NCBI RefSeq assembly: GCF_010111755.1
Contig: NC_088961.1
Location: 992,001-1,056,000 of the forward strand
Source: Nakaseomyces glabratus
Taxonomy: Eukaryota > Ascomycota > Saccharomycetes > Saccharomycetales > Saccharomycetaceae
Direction of reading: 5' to 3'
Length of the DNA: 64,000 bases
Part shown: positions 20,616 through 30,570 of the stretch, one piece after another
Numbering within the stretch: position 1 is the first letter of the stretch
Layout of the letters: the number at the start of each line of letters is the position of its first letter
The notes under the pieces: model-generated
The model's input: the letters and a program-made list of their open reading frames with translations, nothing else
Databases searched by the model: none
What the model was told of the DNA's origin: nothing
Position numbers and translations under genes: made by a program

Positions 20616-21105
20616 GGACCACTAGTGCAGTAATAAATAACAAATAAAAGCCACCTAAATCACAGATTCAAAAAGGATTGCCGATGGTCACTAATTGGCT
20701 TAGCTATACTTTTATAAAACTCTAAATACTCTTATTAGTCTTTTATAAGCTCATCGCCATTTTTTTTTTTTTTTTTTTGAAATTTTCAAAATGGAAACTC
20801 GAGCAATCAGTGCAGTTCATTTCCAAGGAAGTATATGGCGAGGAGAACCAAATATTTTAAGAAACTATTTGTTGTAATAGGAAAGTACAGGCGAGTAGCA
20901 ATACCTTACACGGCAGTTGGTGGCGATGCGTATGCCGATAAGAAGGACGATTTATAGGTGATTCAGCAATTATATTCCTGTTGGACTTAGTGTGGGAGGG
21001 TATATTTAATATTAAATCAGATAGATTAGTCGATTGTTATACATATGATGATCAGAAACTGTGGTGTTTTTGGTTTGTTTTTTCTATTGAATGTCGTATC
21101 AGGCA
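20616..21105. promoter_or_regulatory. ORT1 upstream / FAB1 downstream region (block junction)
   Basis: Contains PAC (GCTCATCGC, 20749-20757), an 18-T run (20761-20778) and the RRPE-like GAAATTTTC just after it, about 135-175 bp before the ORT1 ATG. It joins genes from S. cerevisiae chromosomes XV and VI. No gene seen. Confidence 0.55.
20749..20757 (-). promoter_or_regulatory. PAC motif upstream of ORT1
   Basis: Exact GCGATGAGC on the ORT1 strand, 134 bp before its ATG and next to a T-tract and an RRPE-like AAATTTTC. This is the spacing and pairing typical of ribosome-biogenesis promoters. Confidence 0.5.
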
Positions 21106-24100
21106 TTAGTTTGTATCTTGATACCATGGGTCAGGAACCATAAGTATGTATCTCTCCATAGCTTCTCTGAACCTGTTCTTATACTGTTTGGGAGTTACCA
21201 CTGTTGGTTGCTTCATTATACTATTACCTCCACCTACAAGGCCCTTTTCTTTGACCCAACTTTCTAATTTTTTGTCCCAGGTGAAAGTTCTGATGAAATC
21301 GATAATGCCCACCGTAAGTGTGTAATCATCGTTGTTAATACCTACCACAAGTGAATAATCCATGACGTTCATCTTTGCAAGGAAAAGTGTATCATTCCAC
21401 AATGAAGCCCTAAGCAATTTCTTGTCGTATTCCCTAACATGTATTGGAGATTCAAAGATATACTCAACCATGTTTTCATCTAGAAGGACCTCGTTGGCTT
21501 TACCTGTTTGTTCAACGTGCCTATTCCTCATAGAGCCCTTGAGATCAAAAATTCGAGATGTCTTTTTATTGTAAAATAGATTCTCCATAATGATGACGTT
21601 CATTTTGTAATTCTTAGAGCCAGAAATCGGATTCTTCACTTGAATTTGAAAGAAACCAAATACTTTCGCAAGAGTAGTTGGAAGGTCATGAAACATGGCC
21701 TGTGCCATGTACTCGAAATAACTGGGAGTGAATTTGATAAAAGAGTCAACTTCACTGTGGGTTAATTCTTTGATAACAAATCGGTTGTCAAGGGTCTTTA
21801 AGAATCCACTACCACTCTTACCACCGTTTGAATGCCACTTAACGCATCTGGATAAACTTTGGATAAAGTTTTCATCACAGTTACAAATTTTTCTGAATGC
21901 TTCAAAGTGTTCAGCAAAGAATACTTTACATGACATTACGACAAGCCCATCTTCAAATTGGTACCGCAAATGGATAGCTGTCTTCTTCGTCATTATAGCT
22001 TCTAGGTTTTTTGCTGGATCAAAATATTTATCAGATACACTTGCTTTCTCTTCTGTCAAAACAGATGATGTTTCATTGACCGACTCAATGTTGCTATTAG
22101 CATGGGTTTTTTCGCTACTATCAGAAATGTTTTGTTGATTTGATGATTTTTTATGGTCTTGATTGTTAACTACCTTTTCCACCGGTGCCACGTCAGTATC
22201 GTCTTTGATAGATGCCATTTTGTTGTTGTAGTCTGAGGTGCTCAAGCAAAAAGCGATCAAAGAACTTGGCTCATCTTCTCTTATTATGACATCAGAATCG
22301 GTAAACACATGCTCATTGGCTCCAATAGGAAAAGAGAAGGGTTTCCAAAGGTAAGCTGAACGGTCCGCCCAAAATGTTGCCAAAGTTTTCATAAGCGTAG
22401 ATTTTTCGGGTTGAGGTGCAACTTCCACCGACTTCTGATCTGTATCAAGTATTTTATTATTATCTTTTGTAATATCAGTTTCACCTTTCTTTTCTAAGTG
22501 CTCCATAGATGCTAAATTTGAATCACTATTAATGTAGGCTTCACCCCATCTGTTGATAGAATTTTTTAATTCACTCTCCAGCATTTCAGAAACTTTTTTC
22601 TGTTGTGTTGATCTATGAGCCTTCGATGAATTTGAATAATCGACCGATTCAACTTCATTTGAGTCATCATTTTGTATCTTTTCATCGTTATGAAGTGGTT
22701 CATCAACTGCGTCCTTGACATCCTTGTATATCTCTACAATAGGTGTCGAGTTTTGAAGCCTGAATTTCCTTGATTTAGATTTATTCAGTTGTAGCTTTTG
22801 TAGCTCTCGCTCAAGTTCAAATTCTTTCGTTAAAGCATCAAAATGTAGTTGATCAAAGAAATTAGTTAATTTGCCTACTCTAGAATCATATCCTGAATCA
22901 TTGTATGTCGTTGGAGGGACGCTATGCTCAATGAACGATGGTTGATCATGTTTTGATAGATTAATCATTGAAGTGCTAATGGATGGTTTTTTTGTATGTT
23001 CGCGTAAGGCATTTATTCTTTCAGCAGCTCTGTTATTGTCCACACTGTCTTCCTTACTTTCAGATATAAAAGATTGACTCTCGCTTATCCGTTCCAGTTC
23101 ATTACTTCTGTCACTAACATTGAGGTGTGTCGATTCTGGAATAAGATCTGGTTTCTTTGGTTCCCCAAATATCTTCTTCAACTGTGATGTAGTAATTCTA
23201 GTTATATCATTTTCCGAAGGTAAGTATGTTTCTCCGAACTCTTTAAATTCATTGTTCCAAAAGTTGGTTTGATTGTACAATGAGCGTAAAATACTGTTTA
23301 AGTGCAAGTGCTCTGTCCCAGGGGTATCTTTGTATTGCTTTTCTAACTTCTCAAGAAGGTTCCTTTTATTGTTCTCCAGCATAATTTTCATTTCATTTAG
23401 TTTTTGCTTTCCTGGTTCCATCTTATCAACAACTAAACCATCCAGTTTAATTCTGTCTAGACGTTCAGATACATTGCTATAAAAGTAGTTGATTTTATCC
23501 AAAATCCCATAATATAATTCAACTTTCATAATAATATCTCTATTTGGTTTCCATCGAATTCTTCTTGAGGGAGTAATAAGTTCATGGATTTCTAAATCAG
23601 AATATTCTAATCGGACGACTAAGTCATTGTAACTGAAGTATTTGACATGATCTTTGGTAAATTCATGGCCACATTTTCCTACACCTAGCAAGCTGTGTCT
23701 CTCACTCCAGAACATGATTTCAAGGTATTTTCCAAAGGAATAGTTCCAAGTTTTTTGACTTATTTGTAGAATTGGAGTTGAGCATCCGCATTTTTTGCAA
23801 TAGCTCCATGTTAAGATTATGTCTCTCAATTTTGGAAGTTTTGTTTCAAATCGCTCTAGCATTACATCAACCTTTCCATCACCGTGAACATAACTTCTAT
23901 AGTGGTCAAATAGATATGTATTACATCCTTGTTTGCACGGGTGCCAAGCAGTTGAAACAATGTTTTCAATAAATTGACCAACTGAAATATCACTATCCCA
24001 AAAATAATCTATGGTCATAAGTTGTGGTCCGATACAGGGGGTAGCAGTTTTAATTGAAACCATTGAGTATAAAACGGTGATACTCTGGTGTGACCCAGTT

Positions 24101-27100
24101 CCCAGCATGTTCCTTGTTAAAGAGTAGTAGACCTCCCATTGACGAGCTCTTTTTTTATATTCATTCTTCAAATCTTGTATTTCTTTCTCCATTATATATC
24201 TGCCGAGGTTTACCAATTCCATTTTTGTTAGCTTATTAGAGATATCTGACAAAAGCCCGATTTGATACTCCTCTTTAGCAGCATGAACTGTTGATTCTTG
24301 ATCTTCCAAAAGTCTTAGTTCTCTTTCAAGGTTTCGAGCTTGTTTTAAGAGAAATGGTAATGGAAAACTAACAGTAGGGGAGACGCTCAGCAATCTGTTA
24401 TTGAACTTTTCTACAAAATCTGAATAATATCCCTCTGGTTGTTGGTTTTTTGATTCGGTTTTTGCAAGCAAATAATGCTCAACAGATAATTGTAAAAAAT
24501 TGTCATTGAAAAAGGAGCTCTCTAATTTAAGTGAAAACGTAGCGTATACCATGAACTCCACAATTTGTTTGATTTTTCTTAAAACTGTTTCATTAGCACC
24601 TCTCAATAAAATAGTGCCACCTAGTGTAGGTTCGCAGCCACGCAAAAAGGTATATGTCTTGCTAATATGTTTGTCATAAAGATAGGATTTTACCTCAAAT
24701 AGCTGGCACTCACCCATTTTTATATTTGTGGCTAGTTTTTCAATTGACAGAGCTATGTCAGCATCGGTATACTTTGCTATCCTTTCCAGTACCTGTGGTT
24801 TCATGTTGTATTGGATTACAATGCCAGCATTGCAAAACAAATCCAAAGCATAACCACTAACATTTGCTCCCACATATATAATATCGGGACTTAAGGATAG
24901 AATTCTAGACACCAATTTGTTCAAATATTCTTTTTCCTGTGCAATTACGGAGTCTATACTTAAAAATTTGTTCTCACTTCTCTCATATTCAACTGGAAAC
25001 ATCAGCAGAAGAATTCTCGGGTTCTCTATTTTTCGAGACATATGTTTATTGGGTAGATTCTTGGAAAATACTATCCCATTAATATACTCAGATGCATCTA
25101 TAGAACCACCCGTAATTCTCTTAATCTTCAAGTAGTTCTGTCGATAGTCTAGTGTATTCAAATCTTTTGCCGATAGTATAATGTTTTGAATTTGCGAAAG
25201 TAATGATAACAGTTTATTTTTCCATAGTTCTTTATCAGCAATATCTTGATCGCCTAAAACCTGGTCAAGAAGTGAGTTTAAATGAATTTGAGCAACCTTG
25301 TTTAATTCAGGTTTAGGTTCGGCAGAGGGCCTTACAGATGTTAAGCTGGAATGTCTTTTCCAGGCATTGTTGGTACCGGTACTCGCTTTATCCCAACCGG
25401 TTCGATACAAAATTGATGTTGGTTGAGGTAATGGAAGTTCATCACTCACAACAGACAATAGATTGGGCGAACTCTGAGAGATAAAATCGGAATCTAAGTT
25501 ACTAGGATACGTCATCGAAATTGACTTGCTTTTGCCAGTCCGTTTGTGTCTAATTCTGTGTAATGAAGCCATAGCCCGTTGATCTGATTTGCTACTAGTT
25601 CTAACAAATCCAATTGGTTTATCTGTTGGAATGCTACCATGCAGTGAGGAATACAGAGACATAGATGCCTCATCTTCTAAATCATTGTTATCGTACTCTA
25701 ATGACAGTTTTGGTGATTGAGAAACATTTATAGCGTTTTTATTCTCGTTACTATTAAACTTATCAGCTCCAAACGATTTTCGCCTCTCATTATAAAGTTC
25801 TGGTCTAAAGTTAAACTTAAACTGAAAATTTCTATTGTTTAGTAAACTACTATCGGGTAAGGGATTGCTGGGCATGTGATTGTTGGCTTGATCTCTATTG
25901 GTTTTACCCATGTATTGGAATAGAGACCTACGCAAAGAAGGTGTGGAATTGGGATTCTTCTTTTCATTTGGTTTATAAGATGTGGGGTCATCCAAATCTC
26001 GAATAGTGATTTTTTCATTATTACCATCATGACTTATTGTTTTATTGGAGTTTCTATTAACCAGATTATTATTGAAGGCAATTTCTAGAGATTCACCCTG
26101 CTTCGTAGCAGGTATCGCCATTTTTGGAGGTGGAGGAGGAGTGGATATGAAAAGTTTTGAATCTTGCTTAGAAGTGATAATACTATGGACATCATCATCA
26201 TGAATAAATAGTACTTCATTATTTTTATTTGGTGTGTTGAAAATACTACTATCTCCTTCCTCTTGGATATTAAAGTCATTCATAGAGTCCTGCTCTTCTT
26301 TTTTGGACAGATGCTCATTCATGAGATTCGTACTCGGCTCCCTTGTTATGACGCTATTTTCTTCCTCATAATACTCTTCATCACTAGAATCCTGATAGTT
26401 ATCGGCGTGTTTGTAGCAATTTTGACAGACTCTTAGACTTCTATCATAACCAAACCGTTCTCCATTAATAATTAACGTACAATTTTTGCAAAAGATTTGG
26501 CCACATATTCGACAATGATGTTTTCTTCTGAAGGTATTAAACCTCTTGCCACAAGTAAAGCATTCTCTCGCGCTCTCATCTTTCATCCAATATTCCTTCG
26601 ATAGCACTACTTTTTGATTGTTCGCATGCTTATTTCTATTGTTATAAAATCCAAGAAGGAACCCTTTAGAAAATGAGGCTGCCATTGAAGAGGATCTACT
26701 TTTTAATGAGCTAACATCATCGTTGTCGTAATATGAGTTAAAACCGCGAGCCATTGAATGGCTAGAGTGGTTTCGTATTGGTATAGCCTTTACAGTTGAT
26801 TTTGAAGCATACGTGCTTGAACGCTTTGAATTCATATCATTCGCGAGAGCAAATAACAACGTTTTATTTTGGTTTGGAGATGCACGCAGTTGAATATTTT
26901 TATCAACTCTCAACTCTGATCTCAAGTCATTGCTTGTTATTTCCCCATTTCGTTCTGATCTCAGGAAGGTGTTCGATTCAACCGGCGGCTCTTCCTTATC
27001 ACTTGTTGGGTCACTAATATATTCTTGTTTATCAATATCATTTGATATAGGAAGGAAATTAGAAGTATCTGGTATGACTATTGTATTAATCGGTTCTATA

Positions 27101-27420
27101 TTTTTACTCTTTATGTCCATATGATCTGCGTTATCATTCAACTCATGTGGTAGTTTATTAACACTCAAGCTTTCTTTGTAGCTATGATTTTCCATTTCAT
27201 CATTTATTAGTTGATTAGAGCTTTTATCGTTTACCCGTGGAACTGTTATATCATTACTTAGTATATCCTCCGTAGTGATCTCTGTAGTTGTAGTGGTCTT
27301 TGGTACCAAGCCGGTCCTAGTAATTAAATCAATGGGTTCAGAAATTGTACTAGTGCCACCGGCTTCATTATTATATTCAATTTGGTCATCCTTTGGAAGC
27401 GTCCCTTGACCAATAGCCAT
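21106..27420 (-). CDS. FAB1: Phosphatidylinositol 3-phosphate 5-kinase Fab1
   Basis: Makes PI(3,5)P2 on vacuole and endosome membranes, controlling vacuole size and acidification; it works with Vac14, Fig4 and Atg18. The 2104-residue protein (S. cerevisiae 2278) has the PIKfyve architecture. A FYVE zinc finger spans about 278-340, with FRRKHHCRICG and CKNC / CQNC pairs. A Cpn60/TCP-1-like domain lies around 740-1010, followed by a Cys-rich conserved region (GCNTYLF, YCKKCGCSTP). The C-terminal PIP kinase domain (about 1800-2095) contains FDLKGSMRNR and MDYSLVVG. Long Ser/Asn-rich linkers separate them. The PI(3,5)P2 effector ATG18 lies in the same conserved block further right. Confidence 0.96.
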   Translation of the reverse strand: MAIGQGTLPKDDQIEYNNEAGGTSTISEPIDLITRTGLVPKTTTTTEITTEDILSNDITVPRVNDKSSNQLINDEMENHSYKESLSVNKLPHELNDNADHMDIKSKNIEPINTIVIPDTSNFLPISNDIDKQEYISDPTSDKEEPPVESNTFLRSERNGEITSNDLRSELRVDKNIQLRASPNQNKTLLFALANDMNSKRSSTYASKSTVKAIPIRNHSSHSMARGFNSYYDNDDVSSLKSRSSSMAASFSKGFLLGFYNNRNKHANNQKVVLSKEYWMKDESARECFTCGKRFNTFRRKHHCRICGQIFCKNCTLIINGERFGYDRSLRVCQNCYKHADNYQDSSDEEYYEEENSVITREPSTNLMNEHLSKKEEQDSMNDFNIQEEGDSSIFNTPNKNNEVLFIHDDDVHSIITSKQDSKLFISTPPPPPKMAIPATKQGESLEIAFNNNLVNRNSNKTISHDGNNEKITIRDLDDPTSYKPNEKKNPNSTPSLRRSLFQYMGKTNRDQANNHMPSNPLPDSSLLNNRNFQFKFNFRPELYNERRKSFGADKFNSNENKNAINVSQSPKLSLEYDNNDLEDEASMSLYSSLHGSIPTDKPIGFVRTSSKSDQRAMASLHRIRHKRTGKSKSISMTYPSNLDSDFISQSSPNLLSVVSDELPLPQPTSILYRTGWDKASTGTNNAWKRHSSLTSVRPSAEPKPELNKVAQIHLNSLLDQVLGDQDIADKELWKNKLLSLLSQIQNIILSAKDLNTLDYRQNYLKIKRITGGSIDASEYINGIVFSKNLPNKHMSRKIENPRILLLMFPVEYERSENKFLSIDSVIAQEKEYLNKLVSRILSLSPDIIYVGANVSGYALDLFCNAGIVIQYNMKPQVLERIAKYTDADIALSIEKLATNIKMGECQLFEVKSYLYDKHISKTYTFLRGCEPTLGGTILLRGANETVLRKIKQIVEFMVYATFSLKLESSFFNDNFLQLSVEHYLLAKTESKNQQPEGYYSDFVEKFNNRLLSVSPTVSFPLPFLLKQARNLERELRLLEDQESTVHAAKEEYQIGLLSDISNKLTKMELVNLGRYIMEKEIQDLKNEYKKRARQWEVYYSLTRNMLGTGSHQSITVLYSMVSIKTATPCIGPQLMTIDYFWDSDISVGQFIENIVSTAWHPCKQGCNTYLFDHYRSYVHGDGKVDVMLERFETKLPKLRDIILTWSYCKKCGCSTPILQISQKTWNYSFGKYLEIMFWSERHSLLGVGKCGHEFTKDHVKYFSYNDLVVRLEYSDLEIHELITPSRRIRWKPNRDIIMKVELYYGILDKINYFYSNVSERLDRIKLDGLVVDKMEPGKQKLNEMKIMLENNKRNLLEKLEKQYKDTPGTEHLHLNSILRSLYNQTNFWNNEFKEFGETYLPSENDITRITTSQLKKIFGEPKKPDLIPESTHLNVSDRSNELERISESQSFISESKEDSVDNNRAAERINALREHTKKPSISTSMINLSKHDQPSFIEHSVPPTTYNDSGYDSRVGKLTNFFDQLHFDALTKEFELERELQKLQLNKSKSRKFRLQNSTPIVEIYKDVKDAVDEPLHNDEKIQNDDSNEVESVDYSNSSKAHRSTQQKKVSEMLESELKNSINRWGEAYINSDSNLASMEHLEKKGETDITKDNNKILDTDQKSVEVAPQPEKSTLMKTLATFWADRSAYLWKPFSFPIGANEHVFTDSDVIIREDEPSSLIAFCLSTSDYNNKMASIKDDTDVAPVEKVVNNQDHKKSSNQQNISDSSEKTHANSNIESVNETSSVLTEEKASVSDKYFDPAKNLEAIMTKKTAIHLRYQFEDGLVVMSCKVFFAEHFEAFRKICNCDENFIQSLSRCVKWHSNGGKSGSGFLKTLDNRFVIKELTHSEVDSFIKFTPSYFEYMAQAMFHDLPTTLAKVFGFFQIQVKNPISGSKNYKMNVIIMENLFYNKKTSRIFDLKGSMRNRHVEQTGKANEVLLDENMVEYIFESPIHVREYDKKLLRASLWNDTLFLAKMNVMDYSLVVGINNDDYTLTVGIIDFIRTFTWDKKLESWVKEKGLVGGGNSIMKQPTVVTPKQYKNRFREAMERYILMVPDPWYQDTN

Positions 27421-27754
27421 TGTTTTGCTTTATTCACTATGATTGCTTATTCCCTTGGTATCTTGCAAATACTAATGCCACACCCTATGAATAAATAGGC
27501 CAACGCAACTCATTTAGTGTGACAGACTGCTTATAAACAGATATCGACTCTAATAAATACTTGACATTGATCATCTACCTATTTATGTTTGCCTTAAATT
27601 TGTTATTTTCATTGTAAAGCGATGAGCTTCCCAGCTTGCCCAAGACACGAAGCCTTTCAAAGAAATAGTGGGTAGTATAAAATCTACACGTTACTCGACT
27701 ACTTATTAATCAGTTTACACTAGCGAACTCAGCGGGTCTGGTGACACAGTAAAG
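27421..27754. promoter_or_regulatory. Divergent region FAB1 / YFR018C-like
   Basis: 334 bp. It contains an exact PAC motif, GCGATGAGC, at 27619-27627, 128 bp before the rightward ATG and about 200 bp before the FAB1 ATG. Confidence 0.5.
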
Positions 27755-28816
27755 ATGCAATTGTTTAATTCTTGGTTACTGTTCTGTCTTGCTGTCGTTT
27801 TGGCGAGCAAAGGCAATGACTATGGTATACACCACCTTGATTACCACATCGACAACCTGCAAGAGAAATTGACAATCAATCGAAAGGAATATCGCAAGCA
27901 TGTTAAATCCAACTTGATAGTACCCTTCAACTCTACAAGAATACCGGGCAGCACTGAAGCGATTAAGATACAAGACTTTATCATACATAACTTCAATCAA
28001 TCTATGTGGAATGTTGAGATAGACAATTTCACTGAGAAGGATTACAATTTTACGAATTTGGTATTTACATTTGAACCAGATGAAGATTTTGCGGACGACG
28101 ACTACATTGTGCTCGCAGCACATTACGACACTATGATCTTACCTGAGGGTTTCGTTGGAGCGATGGATAGCGCTGCCTCATGCGCTATTCTACTCTATAT
28201 TGGACAATTTTTAGAATATGTTCATGGCACAGATGATCAGCTGTTTGATCCTATACTCAAAAACGCATCCAAAGGTATCAAACTGATCTTCTTTGATGGT
28301 GAAGAAGCGTTAGTTGAATGGAGCGACGATGACTCAATTTATGGCTCCAAACATCTGGCTGCCAAGTGGGAAAAATCTGGGCAATTGAAAGACATTCACT
28401 TATTAGCACTTATGGATTTGATTGGAGGAAGAGATAGACTTCCTATTCCAAGCTACTTTAGGAACTCACATGAGTACTACAAGATGCTAAGTGATATTGA
28501 ACACTCCTATTTGCAACTAATCAAGGATGAGACACAGGACGTCAAACCTTTGAGGAATCTGGGATATGCCAAACGGAAATCCCTAAATATAAATGACGAC
28601 AGATTCCTTATCCATGATAAAAACTTTATGGGTGATGACCATGTCCCCTTCTATGAGAAAAATGTGCCTATCTTGCATCTAATACCGTCTAGTTTCCCAT
28701 CGACATGGCACACTATTAATGATGATTTTAGGCATTTGGATCAGCAAACTATTTATAAATGGGCTGTCATGATGAGCGAGTTTATCATTCGGTCTGTAGA
28801 ATCGGATACACAGTAG
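27755..28816 (+). CDS. M28-type glutaminyl-peptide cyclotransferase-like protein (YFR018C homologue)
   Basis: The 353-residue protein has an N-terminal hydrophobic signal (1-20, LLFCLAVVLASKG), pointing to the secretory pathway, and several N-x-S/T sites. The body matches the M28 zinc-peptidase/glutaminyl cyclase fold. AAHYDT has the His of the metal site, GAMDSAASC the Asp, FFDGEEAL the catalytic and metal Glu residues, and GDDHVPF a late His. The glutaminyl cyclase fold turns N-terminal Gln into pyroglutamate; whether the yeast protein does this is not settled. It is similar in length and position to S. cerevisiae YFR018C (363 residues), next to FAB1. Confidence 0.85.
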   Translation: MQLFNSWLLFCLAVVLASKGNDYGIHHLDYHIDNLQEKLTINRKEYRKHVKSNLIVPFNSTRIPGSTEAIKIQDFIIHNFNQSMWNVEIDNFTEKDYNFTNLVFTFEPDEDFADDDYIVLAAHYDTMILPEGFVGAMDSAASCAILLYIGQFLEYVHGTDDQLFDPILKNASKGIKLIFFDGEEALVEWSDDDSIYGSKHLAAKWEKSGQLKDIHLLALMDLIGGRDRLPIPSYFRNSHEYYKMLSDIEHSYLQLIKDETQDVKPLRNLGYAKRKSLNINDDRFLIHDKNFMGDDHVPFYEKNVPILHLIPSSFPSTWHTINDDFRHLDQQTIYKWAVMMSEFIIRSVESDTQ

Positions 28817-29371
28817 CATGCACAAAAGCAACAACACTGATAAGGTATCCCTTACATAAGTAAATCACTCAAATAGACACATAATGTAATCAAAAGCAAA
28901 AAGCACTGACCTGTTCTAAGGCAACATATATCAGTTAGATAAAAGAATATGAAGGGACATGCATTTGAACGTTATGTGCTGTCCGGAGTCTTTATCATTG
29001 AGAATCAGAATGTCTTGATCTTTCTTGACCCTTCGGCACCCCAGAACATTTACACAGCCATACAAATACTAGACCGAGAACATTACATATAAAAAGGAGT
29101 TGAGAAAGTGCTGGTTTTGCTCTCAGTTTTGCTCTTGTATATGTATATTGAATGGTACTATTTTTTAATCCACTTTTAATTTGTAAATAGTGCGGATATT
29201 GTGATTCTAAGCGCTTAAAGAGCAGCAATCTTTTTTTTAATTTCTGGCAGAATAATTGTTGTTAGTTTAGTGTAAATCTGGTATTGCTGATATTGTTGGG
29301 AATTGCATTATTTTTCACCTTTTGAAAGTCTTGGAATAGTCAAACAATTGAGCAATTTAATAGTTATAAGC
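28817..29371. other. Intergenic region YFR018C-like / IGD1
   Basis: 3' end of the cyclase-like gene and the IGD1 promoter. No gene or clear regulatory motif recognised. Confidence 0.45.
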
Positions 29372-29932
29372 ATGTCACAACTTGAGCAAGCTAGTGTAAC
29401 AATGAACTCATCACTGGAATTCATCAACATGCAAAATCCTCCTCCACCTAAGGATTCTCCGTATTTGGCTTATATTGACAAGGGTTGTGGTGAATCTCCA
29501 ACAAATATAAAGTCAGTTCCTTATCCAACCAGAAGAAGATCAACAAATTATGTAAATACATTGAGAGATAAAGGTTTGTTGAGGGAAATGGAGGAGGTGA
29601 GAACAGATGTAGACAAGGTATCCAGTAAAGGAGATAATAACTATACATATGGAAACTTAACGTCAATGAGCCAACAAGATATGAAACACGAGAGCAGCAA
29701 GTATTTCATGGCTGGTTCATCGCACATACCTCCACAATTTGATAAACTAGTATACATGGGCGACTCTATAGATTATGATGGGCCTAGGAGACAATATATG
29801 GAAGCAGAAGATGCTATGGATCCGTTATATAAAGGTTATAATGGAAAAGTGTATAAACGCCGGCCCTCCTTTCAATATGAGGATTTCAAGAAAGATGTCT
29901 ATGACAAGTTGCATATATTCAATGACAACTAG
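29372..29932 (+). CDS. IGD1: Inhibitor of glycogen debranching enzyme, Igd1-like
   Basis: 186 codons from the first in-frame ATG (29372, MSQLEQASV); the open frame extends upstream to 29303 but only with non-ATG codons. The identification rests mainly on position beside FAB1 and YFR018C. It is supported by size (S. cerevisiae Igd1 has 195 residues) and by a low-complexity, soluble, Tyr/Pro-rich protein with the motif SVPYPTRRRSTNYVNTLRDKG near 50-70. In S. cerevisiae Igd1 binds and inhibits Gdb1, so glycogen accumulates during growth. A C-terminal RRPSFQYEDFKKDVYDKL segment also looks constrained. Glycogen synthase GSY1 lies in the same block. Confidence 0.75.
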   Translation: MSQLEQASVTMNSSLEFINMQNPPPPKDSPYLAYIDKGCGESPTNIKSVPYPTRRRSTNYVNTLRDKGLLREMEEVRTDVDKVSSKGDNNYTYGNLTSMSQQDMKHESSKYFMAGSSHIPPQFDKLVYMGDSIDYDGPRRQYMEAEDAMDPLYKGYNGKVYKRRPSFQYEDFKKDVYDKLHIFNDN

Positions 29933-30284
29933 ATTAATAATGTCAAGATAGCTAATATTTGCCTCTTTTGCTATGTCTCCTTTATTTTGTTTTTGTTGTA
30001 TATATATGTAGAGATTCCTTACTATTATATTAGATTGTTAAAGTCTAGAAATATGTACAAGTTTAGTTGTTAGTACTTGGTGTGGTACCAATACATGCTA
30101 TAGAAGAGTTCTCAATTTATTAGCAGTTTTTTTACTTGTGGTATTTAAAATAAATGTGCGTGACATATAGCCAAATATGAAACTTAGAGGACATATTGCG
30201 AATGGATTACTAGTTACCAGCGCCAAAATACTGATATAATGTATAAAGAATCAGGTTTCCAACCCATTAACATCAAAACATTAA
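29933..30284. other. Intergenic region IGD1 / tRNA-Gly
   Basis: IGD1 3' flank. AT-rich with no gene seen. Its right edge, the tRNA-Gly gene, coincides with a synteny breakpoint. Confidence 0.45.
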
Positions 30285-30355
30285 GCGCAAGTGGTTTAGT
30301 GGTAAAATCCAACGTTGCCATCGTTGGGCCCCCGGTTCGATTCCGGGCTTGCGCA
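30285..30355 (+). tRNA. tG(GCC): tRNA-Gly (anticodon GCC)
   Basis: 71 bp, no intron. The acceptor stem GCGCAAG pairs with CTTGCGC and is followed by A. Internal A box TGGTTTAGTGG and B box GGTTCGATTCC are present, and the anticodon loop holds GCC. A T9 terminator follows shortly after. Sequence identical to the copy at 49191-49261 on the other strand. Confidence 0.98.
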
Positions 30356-30409
30356 TTTAATTTTTTTTTGCTACACATTAAATTTTTTTCTGTTCAATTT
30401 TTGCAAAAT

Positions 30410-30417
30410 GCGATGAG
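30410..30417 (+). promoter_or_regulatory. PAC-like motif upstream of GCN20
   Basis: GCGATGAG (8 of 9 bases of PAC), 154 bp before the GCN20 ATG. The RRPE-like AATTTTTTTC and CAATTTTTGC lie just upstream (30380-30405). Consistent with co-regulation with the translation machinery. Confidence 0.5.
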
Positions 30418-30570
30418 GAAATGCCATAGTTGAGACTTAACAAGCATAGTAGTTAATAGCCAGTTTATTGCAATCGATTACAACAACTCAGTTAGTACCT
30501 TTATACTTATAATAAAAGTTATTGGATCGGTAAGTAGAGCCATATAGCATTAAGCTGATATAAAAAGATA

